From Taxillus chinensis (lineage: Eukaryota > Streptophyta > Magnoliopsida > Santalales > Loranthaceae), in NCBI GenBank assembly GCA_023512835.1, contig CM042085.1, positions 41,564,189 to 41,628,188 of the forward strand: 64,000 nt of DNA, read 5' to 3'. Positions within the stretch are counted from its first letter, which is position 1, and every line of letters starts with the position of its first letter. Position numbers and translations under genes: made by a program. The notes beneath the pieces were generated by a model. The model saw only the letters and a program-made list of their open reading frames with translations. It made no database searches and was not told the DNA's origin. Below, piece after piece: positions 1-12,718 of this stretch.

Positions 1-95
1 CAGGTATGTATGTATGTATGTAGGTACAAGTATGACCATATGAGATACAAGTATGTATGTATGTAGGTAGGTAGGTTGGTTGGTAGGTGATGGGA
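1..95. repeat. (GTAT)n / GTAG-rich simple repeat
   Basis: The window opens with tandem GTAT units grading into GTAG and GTTG variants. It lies just downstream of the stop codon of the minus-strand glutaredoxin-like gene. It is a simple tetranucleotide microsatellite with no coding content. Confidence 0.9.
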
Positions 96-111
96 GGTAT
101 GACACTTAAAA

Positions 112-1417
112 TTAGTCACAACATACTGGGCAGTGTCTGATCCCATTCTCGTTGCAATCAGGGCAGCGCCTGAACCCGAACTCTTCGTCGTCGCCACCTT
201 CTTCATCTTCCAGCTCGTAACACACCTTACAGCTCCCAGAACACGTGTGACAAGGCACAAACCTCACATCCCCACACGCGCCGCACGGGCCTCCGACCGC
301 CACTTCGCACCTTTCCAGCGCCTTCTCCAGCTGGCCTTCCACGTGCATCCGCCGCACCTCCTCTACGCCGCCAATGAGCCGACCGCCGATGAACACCCTA
401 GGTAAATCGCCGCAGCCTTCGCCGAGAAGCTCCTTGAGCTCCTCCTTGAACCCGGAATGCATCGACACGTCCCTCTCGTCGATCCAGACCCCCACCCCCT
501 TCAGGATGGTCCTCACGCTGCAGCAGTCCTCGTACGTCTTCCTCACTCCTCGGAGGCTCGTGAAATATAGCACCGCCCTGTCCTTCCGGTACGGTGACGG
601 AGGCGAGAACTTGTAAGGCGTGGCGTCGCCTCTCACGGCGACGGCGGTGGCTGCGGCAGCGGAATGACTCTGGACCGCCTTCCCCCTGGCTTTCCTTGTA
701 CGAGTGCGTCGGCGACAGCTCCTGCATCGCCTTCTTGAACTTGGAAATGATGTCCGGATCGAAGAAGGAGACAAGGGACCTGGAGTTCTGTTCCCATTTC
801 GCGTCGTCTTCTATTTCCAGCTGGTGCCAGAACGGCTTCGGCGAGGCGACGTCATTTTCAGGCCTCTTAGACGGCAATTGAGCCAGAAAGACGTCGAAGG
901 AGAAGCCGCGCTTGTGATTGTTTAGGCGGCAACGGAGAGGTGTGACACCATCCTCGAGGCCGTCCATCAACTCCCATGCGTTGATGGTCTCCGGCTCCCC
1001 CGGCAGAGTTCGGGTGGGAGTCTTGGGTCCGACTTTGGGGATTTTCTCTTCGATCATGTTAGACCAGGTCTTGGCTTCCATCACCCCCATCGAGAATTCT
1101 TCCTTGCTGCTGCTTTTCCCTATCATGTTAATGTTACCAACACCAACCCCCTCGGATTCGGATCTCCCTTCGACGCCGCCGCTGACACCTTCGACGATGA
1201 GAGGGGTCTTGGTCGAGTCAGAGTCAGAAAGGTCGAAGTTGTGGGAACCCATTGTGGAAGATCGGAGGGCGACCACGTGGTAGGCGTTGGAGGAAGGCCC
1301 GTCGCCGGATCTTCGCCGCCGATCTGGGGCGTGCATGGAGGAGCTCCGCCGCATCGGCGTGGAGTACGGGGTCCTGCAGTCGGGGCAGCGGCGCTGCTTG
1401 GAAGAAGCGCAACCCAT
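112..1417 (-). pseudogene. Glutaredoxin domain-containing cysteine-rich protein, one-base frameshift
   Basis: This is the only recognisable host gene, a single exon of about 434 codons if one base is disregarded. The start chosen is the ATG at 1417 because it opens with MGCASSK, a classic N-myristoylation (Gly2) and palmitoylation (Cys3) signal; an upstream in-frame ATG at 1648 would bury it. A long low-complexity N-terminal half with CPDC near the start is followed by the glutaredoxin-like domain (about residues 280-385, from VLYFTSLRG). The C-terminal 50 residues hold four CxxC pairs (CGAC, CHTC, CPDC, CPVC), probably a zinc-binding DnaJ-like module. The usual CPYC redox site is replaced by SLRG, as in the plant family related to Arabidopsis At5g39865 and At3g28850, so thiol-disulfide activity is uncertain. 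The N- and C-terminal halves lie in different frames that meet at a run of five C on the plus strand (682-686). This could be a sequencing error or a true null allele. Confidence 0.85.
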
Positions 1418-4400
1418 CTCGCGGCGAGCAGACAACTGCCAAGTCAAAGAAACAAGTACTGTGCCGAAATTTGTAGCAACAAGTTTATAAGAGGCCGATC
1501 CGATTCCGAGTGTAGTTGGAGAATCGTCTCTCTGGCAGCTACTTTGTTGTTGGATAGGGACGGGGCTTTGAATTTCGCAGGGAATTAAAAAATGACAGAT
1601 TTGGCTTTTCCTGCGCGAGTAGATGGGGATGTATGTTTTGTGCTGCATTCATTCATTCATACGCCAAAACAATGGATTGAAACACAAACACAACTTGCGC
1701 AACACCAAGATGACAGCCTCGGATTCACCCTTGAGACTCTTGAAAAAACGATGCCCCGAAAATCCAAATCCGTCATCCTTCCAACAACCCACGAGCACCT
1801 CTCCCATATGACTACTACTGCTAAAATCTGTGAATCTCCAGGCTCCAGCGAGCCATGAAGGGCGAATCAGATCAAATCAGATTAGACAAAGGGAGTCACA
1901 CCAAATTTGGAACACTGCCTTTGAATCAGCAATAATGCCTCCTTCATTTCCCTCTCTTCCGGAGGGAGACGCCACATTTAAATGTGTAGAATGGAAAGGG
2001 CGTGTTTAGTGGGTGTGGTGTGCATTAATGTTAGTTTATGAATTATTTCCCGTTTTTTTTCCTTTTTGTAATATTTGTTTTTTGTTTTAAGCTGTTTTAT
2101 TTATTTTGTCAACAGTGTGAAAAAAAGGAAAATAGCGCGGAAAGCGAGACTTATTGCTTGAATGGCTCTTTTGATCATGAACAAGTCCACGACAGTGGCT
2201 GCGTGATTGTTGTTCTAGAAAAAACCTAGGGTGTGGGGAGCATAGTCACGCTCCCATCTGTCTCGTCGTTGATTTTATTTTATTTTGTTTTTTAAAATGT
2301 TTTATAAATGTAATTTTGTTGTTGTTTTTTATTTTTAATATAAATTAAGATGAAAGAAAGGTTCCATATCTTCGTGCAGTAAATGAAATATCAGGTGGTT
2401 AGCGCTGTTTGGTTACCCTTCTCAAAACTAATGGAGATTCTGTAAATCATATCCCATCTAAATATATCAAAATATGTATGAACAATTCTTTGAAATCGTT
2501 AGATTTATTTTTAATAGTTTAAATTAATTATATTTATAATATTTTATCATTAAAAACATATTTAACTGTTCAAGTTTTAAGAATTGCATCAAACCTACAA
2601 TATTGTGAGATATTATATGGCATTTGAATCGGAAATCTAAATCTAGTAAACAAAATTACTATAAGAAAACACATTTGGTACATTATTTTGAATTCAAATT
2701 TCGTATTGAATTCATTTTCAAATTTAAATTATATTTTATTCAATTTATAATCATTTTTTTTCATATACTTATGATCCTTTTTTTCCAATTTTGGTACTTC
2801 ATGATTTAAAAATATACCTTCTTCAATTTTTTTTCAAAAATTCAAACTCCAAGGTTAATAAAATAAAAATTGATGAAACAAAAACACAAAAAAATGGAAA
2901 TGAGTATCAAGTTGGACTGCAAAATATAGCAAACAACTATCAACCAGGAAGTGTGAATAAATAATTATATTGAGCAATTTAGATATATTTCTCTCCCTTT
3001 TCAACTTATTTCCGTTAAATTTTCACCGTAGACTAGTTAGTTGCTGTTATAGATATAGGATAGGCCGATGGATACATACAATAAAGAGATAATAGTCAAG
3101 TTGAGCAAGGTAAACTTTTTTGTTCTTTAACGTCAAAGTCAAATTCGAAAATAACATTAATTTCCCTAATAACTTGCCCTTTCGAATCGAGGGAATAAGT
3201 AAAATAAGTTTCGTTCCAAATTTTCTTCTTCCGCACGCCCCTTGCCTTTCCCACCCCCATTCTTATTCCATACATTTTTACTACAACATAACTATTTTTA
3301 CATTATAAAGCCGTAAATTGAACATAATAATTAAAATATTTCTTATTTTAGATTTTAAATATCCAATAATTGAGTTTTGAAGAAACAGATAGTTCCAAAT
3401 CCATTCCTATCAATCAATTATTGGTGAACGGCCCCAACAATTTTTGCGTGATCAACATAGTTATTATTGGTGGTTAGGGATTATCAAATATTTTCATCTA
3501 ATAAAGTAATTGGTACAAATAAAAAGATACATACTTAAAATATTAATTTATCTTCATAATTTATCAAATTTATTTATTATAATAAAAAGTCTCATCAACC
3601 ACTATAGTGGCGTAAATGGAACTTTCAATTGCAAAATTATTATAATTTGTCAGAATTTGATCCAAAGCCGGATTAGAGGAAGGCTCTTCTTCCCTTTCAT
3701 TCGTCACATATTCTCGTACCGTAATAATTAGTTCAAGCAATTTTCTTACCCACCTTAAATAATGATAAAGAAAATATAATATTTTCCATCTACCTTGGGG
3801 ATAGCTACTGGTTAGAGTCGACTCCATGCATGCAGGGGGGTTTTTTTTAAGTAATTTTTTTTGACCGAGTTAATCGAAACTAAAATGCTGACATGTCAGC
3901 CGGCAACTAAAATGGGGATTGTTCCTATATTATCAAAACTACACGTAAAATGCTGATAATTTTGGCTCAAACCATCCCGACTTGTTTTGATTTGGGGCAT
4001 TTTTTCCTGCTCCGCCCCGCCCCAATGAGATAACGAGACGGTCATGGATATTAGTCGCCCACCCCGTCCTGACATTTTAAAAGATTTTTGAATAGTTTTA
4101 CATTAAAATATTTAATCCGATCCGTCTCAACCCGTGACCGCCCCGACCCATCACACACAATAGTCTGGCCCCACCTTGACCCGAACTTATCAGATACAGG
4201 TTTGGGTCACCCACTATCCGGTCCCAACCCGTCTCGTTGCCATCCCTACTCCCGACCAAGAACTCCGCCGAAGGTGTTGTGCGAGGAGATCACCGTCCCT
4301 TAGCTCTACAACGAGGCGCTAGCCGGCCTTAGAGCTCGCGTACCCCATGAGCTCATGACAAGCACAGAGATCGTCGTAGTCACGAGTCCGTTGCGGCATC

Positions 4401-4535
4401 CCCCGTAGCGTCAACGACATCTCTAACCACCGCCGAAAATCCCAATTGGAACATCTCCAGTCTCCATAAGCCATTTCAATCCCTAAGATTTTGGTTAGTG
4501 TCCTAGTCTTTCTCGATTTAGGTTTCTATTGGTTG

Positions 4536-4588
<53 letters not shown>

Positions 4589-4917
4589 TATTCTTGGATG
4601 ATTGTAGGCTGATTATCCCAAGAGACAAATTTCCAATAATTCTTTGTGTTTATAGCATTTTCAATAGTACCAAGTTAAAATGATTAGCTAAAGCTATATT
4701 TAGTTTGTCACAAATTATTTTAGCTAATGATACTTTAACATAACACTATTTATTTTTTTCTATTTACTCTTATCTTATATTTTTCTCCAAATCCCTAAAA
4801 TCTATTTGAGATCAGGCATAAGGTGACACTACCAAATCACTAAAATCCCCCAAAGATCTATTTGCATAATCCTTCCCCAGTGATCCATCCCCCCCCCCCT
4901 CTCAGGGCACGTGAGAG
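1418..4917. other. Gene-free AT-rich intergenic DNA
   Basis: Upstream of the glutaredoxin-like gene there is no ORF with recognisable protein features on either strand. The DNA is AT-rich with poly-T/poly-A tracts. A GC-richer patch at about 4010-4450 also lacks a convincing coding frame. The first few hundred bases probably hold the promoter and 5' UTR of the gene, but no specific site can be assigned with confidence. Confidence 0.6.
4537..4591. repeat. (TA)n microsatellite
   Basis: More than 20 uninterrupted TA dinucleotides are followed by imperfect TTATATATTA. It is likely to be length-polymorphic and prone to cruciform formation. Confidence 0.95.
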
Positions 4918-5090
4918 TGGCAACAAGGGGAGGGAGGGAGAGGGCTGTGGTGGAGGGAGGGAGGAGGAAGGGGCGCTTATGTTATTATAGCCACCCAGAA
5001 CCACAAGGAAACCCAGATGGGCATGTGAGCGCGGCGATGAGGGGAGGGAGGGGGAGGGTGGGTGACGACGGGGGGAGGGAGGGAGGGGTA
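4918..5090 (+). repeat. G-rich purine tract, G-quadruplex prone
   Basis: Two blocks of GGGAGGGAGGG-type repeats (about 4925-4975 and 5038-5088) flank a more ordinary segment. Each block has at least four runs of three or more G with short loops, the general form of a G-quadruplex. Chromovirus A is inserted at 5094, at the edge of the second block. ORFs through this tract are low-complexity and not credible genes. Confidence 0.75.
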
Positions 5091-5093
5091 AGC

Positions 5094-6765
5094 TGTCACG
5101 CCCCAATTTCCTCTCACTTGGAAATGAGGAGTAACCGCCCATGTCCGCACCCGAAAGGTCAAGGGGTTGGTGCAAGCACCTATAAAGGACTTATGTCACG
5201 GTCTTGTCCCAAACCTATACAACCAGGCTAACATGCCACGGGCCATGCTCCTGATCCCAAACCATGCACACAAACATAGATCAAACAATAAACATATCTC
5301 AATCTATTACATCTAAAGAAGAGTTCCAAATTTATTACAACTCAACTGGGAAAACTCCCATCAAACCACAACATATTATTTATAACCAATCCAAACCATA
5401 AAACACAGGTCCACAAAAGCAATAAAATTAATAATAAGTCTTCAGCCTCGGTAGCCTACCACCACTACTCTTTCACCTACCGCCTGCTAAACCCTGTAGA
5501 AGAACAGTTTATAGGAGGGGTGAGCAAACCATAGCTCAGTAGGGTTCAAGTCTTCCCAGATCCCTCCCACTCTACAATATGCATGACAAGTGTATGCTTG
5601 TGCTCGTGTAGTGCCTAAAACTAAACAACACACATCACCCAGTAACACACCATTTACCTGTGCCCACACTGGAGGGCAGAGGACACTCCGCCACCACGGC
5701 GACATGACATACCACATCCAGGCGTATGTTGCATGGTCACCAATGCAACATTTTCCACCCGAGTCAGATATGGCCATCACCTCCTCGGACGCCATACCTA
5801 CCCTCAGGAATGGGTGCAGACTTAGCCCACCGTCGTGAGTGCTACACCGAGACTCAGGACCGCAGCCCTGGCCAAATCTCAAAGGGTCCAATAATTGTGC
5901 CTGGCCCATAACTCGGTTCAACCCACATGTATTTGGGTACTCAAACTCAATCACAAATCCACGAAGATCTCAAAGAAGTACATCGAGTACATCTCAGGAA
6001 ACACGTCTCAAGCATAAGTATATCTCAAGTAATGCAACTCGGGTGTACATCCCAACTCAAGACAAGGTACTTAACAATATATCTCAATACAAACATGTTA
6101 ATATAGTTTAGAAGCACAACTCGGGCATAACAAAGTAACTCAATAGTGCACTTGATAACGTACACTTATGCCGTTATTCTATTGCCTATTTAGGGGTGTT
6201 TAAGAGCTTGATTAGAGCCTTATTGTATCATATCACTTATATCTGCTCTAACCCCTAGAAAGATGATATTTGCATATACATGCGCTTTTTAGCCGTTTTT
6301 GTCGGGTCTTGGAGATTTATTTTGACCAAGTAGATGGCCTCAAATGAATTGACGTGCGTAACTAAAGTTTCTCGAATGATGTCCTCTACCTTCCACGAAG
6401 TTTCAGAGTCAAAGGCCTTGAACGCCAATTGGACTAATTGGCGTGCAAGCATATTATCGCATACCAGCCTTCTACATGATGTAAGGAAGCTTGGGGAAGA
6501 ATTTTACCTAATTTGGAGCTGCACGCCAATTGGGAATATGACGTTCAAATTGACGTGCGGCCATATTTTTGCACAGATGATCATTGTTTTGTTATTCTAA
6601 TGACTTCTCTCTAAAGAATCCATCTCAAATTCCTTTTCGTTTGTGAGTTATCAGGTTTTAAAGATTGGATACGAGCCTACTTTTCAATTCCAAATGTAAT
6701 ACTCATGCCAAACTACCCATCCGGACAAATCCAGGGCATCCAACTCAATTATTTTCGATTATATA
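5094..6765 (-). repeat. Element A 3' LTR, first part
   Basis: This segment matches 22996 to about 24665 over its length and starts with TGTCACGCCCC on the plus strand. It stops at an ATATA target site where element B begins. The rest of the same LTR resumes at 16775. It contains the 300-bp cassette with GACGTGC/GGCGTGC motifs (about 6330-6640). ORFs here merely mirror those in the other LTR and are not genes. Confidence 0.93.
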
Positions 6766-9316
6766 TGTAACGCCCCAAATCGACTTCCACCGGGTGCATT
6801 GGACAAATAAGATATTACAATTATAATGAATAGTAATCTATTACTCAACATAAATTCGATGGTTTATGTATTACATCAAGACTCATCATAAGATCTTTAA
6901 GGTTTAGCGTTTAGAGACTAGGTGTTGATAACCCATTATAGTTTACATGACATATAAATACTACATGCATAATCTTCTTATGATTTTATTCCAAGCATTC
7001 TGGACACCATTATCCTAGCATCCTTGCTTTCTCCTAGTTCCCCGGGGTTGGAAGAAAACATAAAGGAAATGAGCTCAAATAGCTCAAGAAGGTTAAAAGT
7101 AACGAATAATATATGGAGAAAAATCAGCTCATGAAAGAATAAGAATATCTACTCATCTAGGTTCACCACCTAGATGTCATGCATAACTTGTTATCAACTT
7201 GGATTGACACTCTCCAGTGATGTTCTTTACCCAATGCATTGGAGGTCTTTTCTTGAACCACCCATAAACATATTGCCAAACATAAAACATATCTTCACAA
7301 ATTTTCAAACAACCACATCAATGGTAAATTTCAACGTAAAGGAAGGTCTTACAATAATAGTCCCGATAAGTAAAAGGGTTATTCACCATTCAATAAATTA
7401 GATTACCAACTTTCCAAGAAGCGTCAAAGAAAGTTAATTATTAAATATCGAGAAAGAAATATAGAGAAGAAATAGGAAATGAATTTCCACGTCGGAGATC
7501 GTGGTAAGGAAAGGGAGAGTGGATCCTTACAATCTTTTTGTCTTCCGCGTTTATAAACCTTGAAACAAAATTTAAAAGTTAATATTTTAGTTTTAATAAT
7601 AATAGTATATTCATAAGTAATATATTGAGAAACATATATAAGTATATTATGGTGGAAAAACTTTTCATGATAATAATAATAATCTATATGTATACATATA
7701 CATATATAATATACGTATATACTATATAATATACATATATATATTGAGGGGCAAAGCCATCCATAATATATATATGTATGAGGAGACTTAGTCTTCCATG
7801 GAATAATAATAATCTATATATACACATATACATATCATATACATATATATATTGAGGGGCAAAGCCATCCATAATATATATATGTATGAGGAGGCTTAGC
7901 CTTCCATGGAATAATAATAATATATATATACACATATACATATTATTTAATAAATATACATATATATATTGAGGGGCAAGGCCATCCATAATATATATAT
8001 GTATGAGGAGGATTAGCCTTCCAAGAACATGATTAATATATGCTTGAAATATTTACCTTTTGGAACTTCCAACGGGTGAGAGAAAGATTGAGAGAAGAGA
8101 AGGCTTGGAGGACTATTGGGGTGTTAATAGAACTTTTTGGAGAGTATTTGGAGGAGAGTTTTGTGGCTTATTTGAATGGAAAGAGTGCTTGAGAAGGGAA
8201 GTGAGGCATGCTATTTATAGGTAAGGTGGTAGGTGTAATAGTGTGAAAAATAGTGTACGAATTTGACTTTGGCATTAAATTAAATTATTTAAAATATATA
8301 TAATACTTTATTTTCCTCATATTATCTCTTATTAAAAATGTGGTTATCTCCTCCTACCATTTAAAAATGTTTTAAGACTTTTAAACCGAGAAGGTTCCTT
8401 TGGCATCAAAAGTCCACATTGGTGTACTCCCTACTAATTCAATTATAACGTTTTTAATTTTATAGTTTTTGACAAACGGCCAATTGTATTGCACTACTAA
8501 CTCAAATATCTACAAATGGGTATCAATTTTATAATTTTTGCATGTGTATAACGAAAGTTATTGAATTTTAAAGTCATACTAAAATGTTTACCCGTTCATA
8601 CTGAACCTATGTGTAGTATTTTAACTTCTGGAATTGATTGGCTTCATATTAAATTCTGAAATTTTTACACGTTTTAGCTAAGTCATAAATGAACAAATAG
8701 GATTTGGTTTCATGTCAATTGGATCTGTATAACTCAAGTTATGAATTTTTGAATGGGACCTCTAGAATCTGCCTCATTCAAATTTTTGGGCCTTACCTAT
8801 GTTTTATACTTTTGGTAAAGTTAAGGCTTGTAATACTTACTTACCCATAGTAATTTGGTCTAAGAAACTAAATGACATAATATATAGCATCTAAACTTTT
8901 TATGACGTATAAGAATTTTTTTTTAATAACGTATTTAATATTAACGCGGATAAAATAATATTATTGCGTAATCAATAAACAATAAAGTAAGATAACATTA
9001 TATTCCATGACTTCTTACTTTATAAACCTATAAAGTATAATATTATAAAACATTATTACATACTCATACCTATTTATAACAATTCAAACGGATACTATTC
9101 ATAACGATTAGTTACTTATTCCAACGGTTAGTTACTATTCTAACTGCTAGTTACTATTCTAACGGCTACTTACTAGTCACATGCTACTTAAATGACTATA
9201 TTGGATACTTATTTTTTATTGTGATAATATCTAAAATATTCTTTCTAACTATTTTTAGTAATGACATTATTATTATTACTATTTAAGGAAGAGCTTAAAT
9301 TTTTGCGGGTCTTACA
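6766..9316 (-). repeat. Element B 3' LTR
   Basis: It is bounded by TGTAACGCCCC and GGTCTTACA on the plus strand and nearly identical to 14218-16774, with scattered substitutions and small indels. It holds a three-copy 108-117-bp internal tandem repeat. No gene is present. Confidence 0.95.
7744..8030. repeat. Three-copy internal tandem repeat in B LTR
   Basis: The motif TTGAGGGGCAA starts at 7744, 7852 and 7969, giving spacings of 108 and 117 bp. Each unit pairs a GGCAAAGCCATCC block with AT-rich ATATATGTATGAGGAGGCTTAG. The same array is in the other LTR at about 15198-15480. A 101-codon minus-strand ORF here is only a translation of the repeat. Confidence 0.85.
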
Positions 9317-9319
9317 TTA

Positions 9320-9329
9320 TACCCCACTT
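9320..9329 (-). other. Element B polypurine tract
   Basis: On the minus strand AAGTGGGGTA lies immediately upstream of the 3' LTR, the expected place for plus-strand DNA priming. It is short and interrupted by one T. Confidence 0.7.
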
Positions 9330-9363
9330 AAAAGAATTTCGTCCTCGAAATTATCGCGTACCC

Positions 9364-12300
9364 TTAATCATGGAAAAGTTTAGGATATTTTTGCCTCATC
9401 GTTTCTTCATGCTCCCACATTGCCTCCTCGGTGATTTGATTCCTCCATAACACTTTCACGAGTGGAATTCTTTTAGTCGTAACACTTGTTCCTTGCGGTC
9501 AAGGATTTGCACCGGATGTTCTTCGTAGGTCAAGTCAACATCGAGTTGGACAGGCTCTTCATTAAAACATGTGATGGATCCGGTATGTACTTTCTTAGGA
9601 GAGACACATGGAACACATTGTGCACGTGTTCCAAATGTGGTGGTAGGGCTAGGCGATATGCTGTTGCTCCAATCTTTTCTACTATGTCAAATGGTCCAAT
9701 GTATCGGGGGCTTAACTTCCCTTTCTTTCCAAATCGCATGACTCCTTTCCATGGTGAAACCTTTAGAAATACATGATCGCCTACTTCAAACTCCAAGTCC
9801 TTTCGTCGGTGGTCCGCATAACTCTTCTGCTTGCTTTGAGCAGCTCGCATATGGTGCTGAATTAGACGCACCTTTTCTGTTGTTTCTTGCACCAAATCGG
9901 GGGCAAGTAATTTGCTTTCTCCTACCTCATCCCAACATGTTGGTGTTCGACACCTTTTCCCATAAAGAGCTTCATATGGTGCCATTTGTATGCTTGCGTG
10001 ATAGCTATTATTATAGGAGAACTCCACCAAGGGAAGGTGTTTCTCCCAATCTCCTTGAAAGTCAATAAGACAAGCTCTAAGCATGTCCTCCAAAGTTTGG
10101 ATTGTCCTCTCTGATTGCCCATCTCTGTTTGAGGGTGGAAGGCGAAGTAAACTTCGGTTCGGTACTTAAGGCATGTTAAGGCTCCTCCAAAACTTAGATG
10201 TGAATCTTGGATCACGATTGGAGACGATTGATAATGGCACTCCATGCAATCGAATGACTTCCTTGATGTATAGCTTGGCTAATTGATCCAACGAGAAATC
10301 GTCGTGGATAGGGATAAAGTGAGACGTTTTTGTCGGGGCGATCCACTACGACCCAAATCGCATTGTGTCCTTTTGATGTTCAGGCAGACCCGTGACAAAA
10401 TCCATAGTTACATTTTCCCACTTCCATTTGGGTATTGGAAGTGATTGCAATACTCCACTTGGTAATTGGCGTTCGGCTTTACTCTTTGGCACACCAAGCA
10501 CCTGGATATAAATTCCGCAATTTCTCTCTTCATGTTGTCCCACCAATAGTTCTTTCGTAAGTCTCGATACATCTTGGTGCTTCCTGGATGTATAGAGAAT
10601 GCGGAGCTATGTGTTTCGGCTAGTAACTCCCTTTTTAGTCCAGGAAGATGATGGTACACTTAGTCTTGTACCAAATCTTAAGAAACCACCTTTATCGATG
10701 TTGAACTCAGGAAGTCCACCTTTTGGCCGCTTCCCTCTTTTCGTTGTAGCTTGGGATCTTCTTGTTGTGCCACCTTTATCCTCTCCAAAAGTGTTGGTTG
10801 TATGGTCATGTGGAATAGGTAGCTTCTTTCTCCAGGTTTTACGATTTCAACATCCAACCTCTTCAGATCTTCAATTAGAGGCCTTTGCGAAGTGATCAAT
10901 GTTGCCAAGGTTCCGACATGTTTCCGGCTTAGTGCATCCGCCACCACGTTTGCCTTCCCAGGATGGTAGTTGATGGTGCAATCATAGTCTTTTAATAATT
11001 CTAGCCACCTTCTTTGTCACATGTTGAGTTCCTTTTGGGTGAATATGTATTTTAGACTTTTATGATCGGTGTAGATCTCACATTTCTCCCCATAAAGATA
11101 GTGGCGCCAAATCTTTAGTGCAAGGATGATTGCTGCTAGTTCAAGTCATGTGTGGGATAGTTCACCTCGTGGGTTTTTAGTTGTCGTGATGCATAGGCAA
11201 TTACTTTACCATTTTGCATTAACACACAACCAAGTCCTTCCTTCGATGCATCGCTATAAATTATGAAGTTTTCTCCTCCTTGAAGGTAGTGCCGGCACAG
11301 TGTACTAACTAGGCGCCGTTTTAGTTCTCGAAAGCTTTCCTCACACTTTGTGGTCCACTCGATCTTAGTACCCTTACGAGTCGGCTTTATTAATGGGGCT
11401 GCCAGTCTCCCAAAAGTTTTCTACGAACCTTCGGTAATAGCTGCGAGTCCGAGAAAACTACGAACCTCCATTGCTGTTTTGGGTCTTGGCCAGTTCTATT
11501 GCCTTTGTTTTTGCGGGATCCACGGAGATGCCTTCATGAGTGACAATATGTCCTAAAAATGCGACTTGTTGTAACCAAAATTCGCATTTGCTGAATTTGG
11601 CATATAGTTTCTTCTCCCTTAAGGTTTGCGATGCGCTCCTTAAATGCTCTTCATGTTCTTCGCGACTCTTGGAGTAAATAAGTATGTCATCAATGAAGAC
11701 AACGACACACTTGTCCAAGAAGTCATGGAATATTCTGTTCATCAGGTCCATGAATATTGCAGGGGCATTGGTCAATCCGAAAGGCATTACAACGAATTCA
11801 TAGTGGCCATACCTCGTTCGGAAGGCCGTCTTGGGAATGTCCATCTCCTTCACCCTTAATTGATGGTAACCTTGATCGAAGGTCAATTTTTGAGAAGTAT
11901 TGAGCACCTTTAAGTTGATTGAAGAGATCATTTATCCTTGGTAAAGGATATTTATTCTTGATGGTGACGATGTTTAATCCTCTATAGTCGATGCAGAGCC
12001 TCATTGAGCCATCCTTCTTCTTCACGAACAAGACCGGTGCTCCCCAAGGTGATGCACTAGGCCTAATGAATCCTTTGTCCATCAAATCTTGCAATTGCTT
12101 CTTCAATTCGTTTAACTCTCGTTGGTGACATCCGATAAGGACTTTTGGAGATTGGATTTGTCCCAGGAAATAGATTGATGGACAATTCAACTTCTCGTGG
12201 CGAAGGAGGTCCTGGCAATTCTTCCGGAAACACATCTTCATATTTGCAAACGATAGGGACTTCTTTTAATGTAATCTCACCTACACTTGTGTTGACCGAG

Positions 12301-12718
12301 GAAAGATATCCCTCTTTTGGATGGTTAGATACATCCTCTCCATCCTTTTGACACGTAAACACCAACTTAGGTTGGTTTGGGAGATTAAAAATTACTCTTT
12401 TCGAGTACACTCTATGGTGGCGTGATTGGATGTTAACCAATCCATCCCCAATATAACATCAAAGTCCACTATTTGTAAGGAGATTAGGTTTCCAGGAAGT
12501 ACCCTATCACATATAGTAATGGGGCATGCTTTATATATCTTAGTGGCATTTATGGTGATACCACTTGGTGTTATTATTGTTAATTCCACTTTTAATCTCC
12601 GATGTGGAATATCCATATGTTCAAAGCATACTTTGGTGAGACGAAAGAATGCGTTGAACCTAAATCAAATAAGGTATAAGCGTTTCTTGAGCTTATGAGC
12701 AAGGTACCTTTCACCACA
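9364..12718 (-). pseudogene. Element B pol: protease, RT, RNase H, integrase, chromodomain-like tail
   Basis: Reading on the minus strand, the protease region appears first. It has DLGST where DSGST is usual, followed by DVILGMDWL (about 12430-12480). Reverse transcriptase follows, with [25 protein letters not shown] and the catalytic FIDDILIYS box (about 11690-11710), and then RNase H with a [16 protein letters not shown] stretch near 11050. Integrase shows the HHCC zinc finger ([16 protein letters not shown], about 10490-10600) and [17 protein letters not shown] near 10020. The C-terminal tail ends IPLVKVLW, EEAMWEHE and KYPKLFHD before a TAA at 9364-9366. The domains fall in several different frames, so multiple small indels have destroyed the polyprotein. 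Reading frames could only be followed domain by domain. Confidence 0.88.

Noticed and set aside
4858..5231. ORFs of about 100 codons on both strands over the G-rich tract
   Set aside because: They have Pro/Ser- or Gly/Arg-rich low-complexity composition from GGGAGGG repeats, and the plus-strand ORF runs into the LTR of element A.
5487..5954. 155-codon minus-strand protein repeated at 23390-23812
   Set aside because: The two copies lie at the same place in the two LTRs of element A. Their open frame is preserved only because the LTRs are nearly identical, and no domain is recognisable. A short LTR-encoded peptide cannot be excluded but is not supported.
7684..7989. 101-codon minus-strand repetitive protein
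   Set aside because: It is a translation of the LTR tandem repeat of element B, recurs with frame changes in the other LTR, and has low-complexity Tyr/Ile composition.
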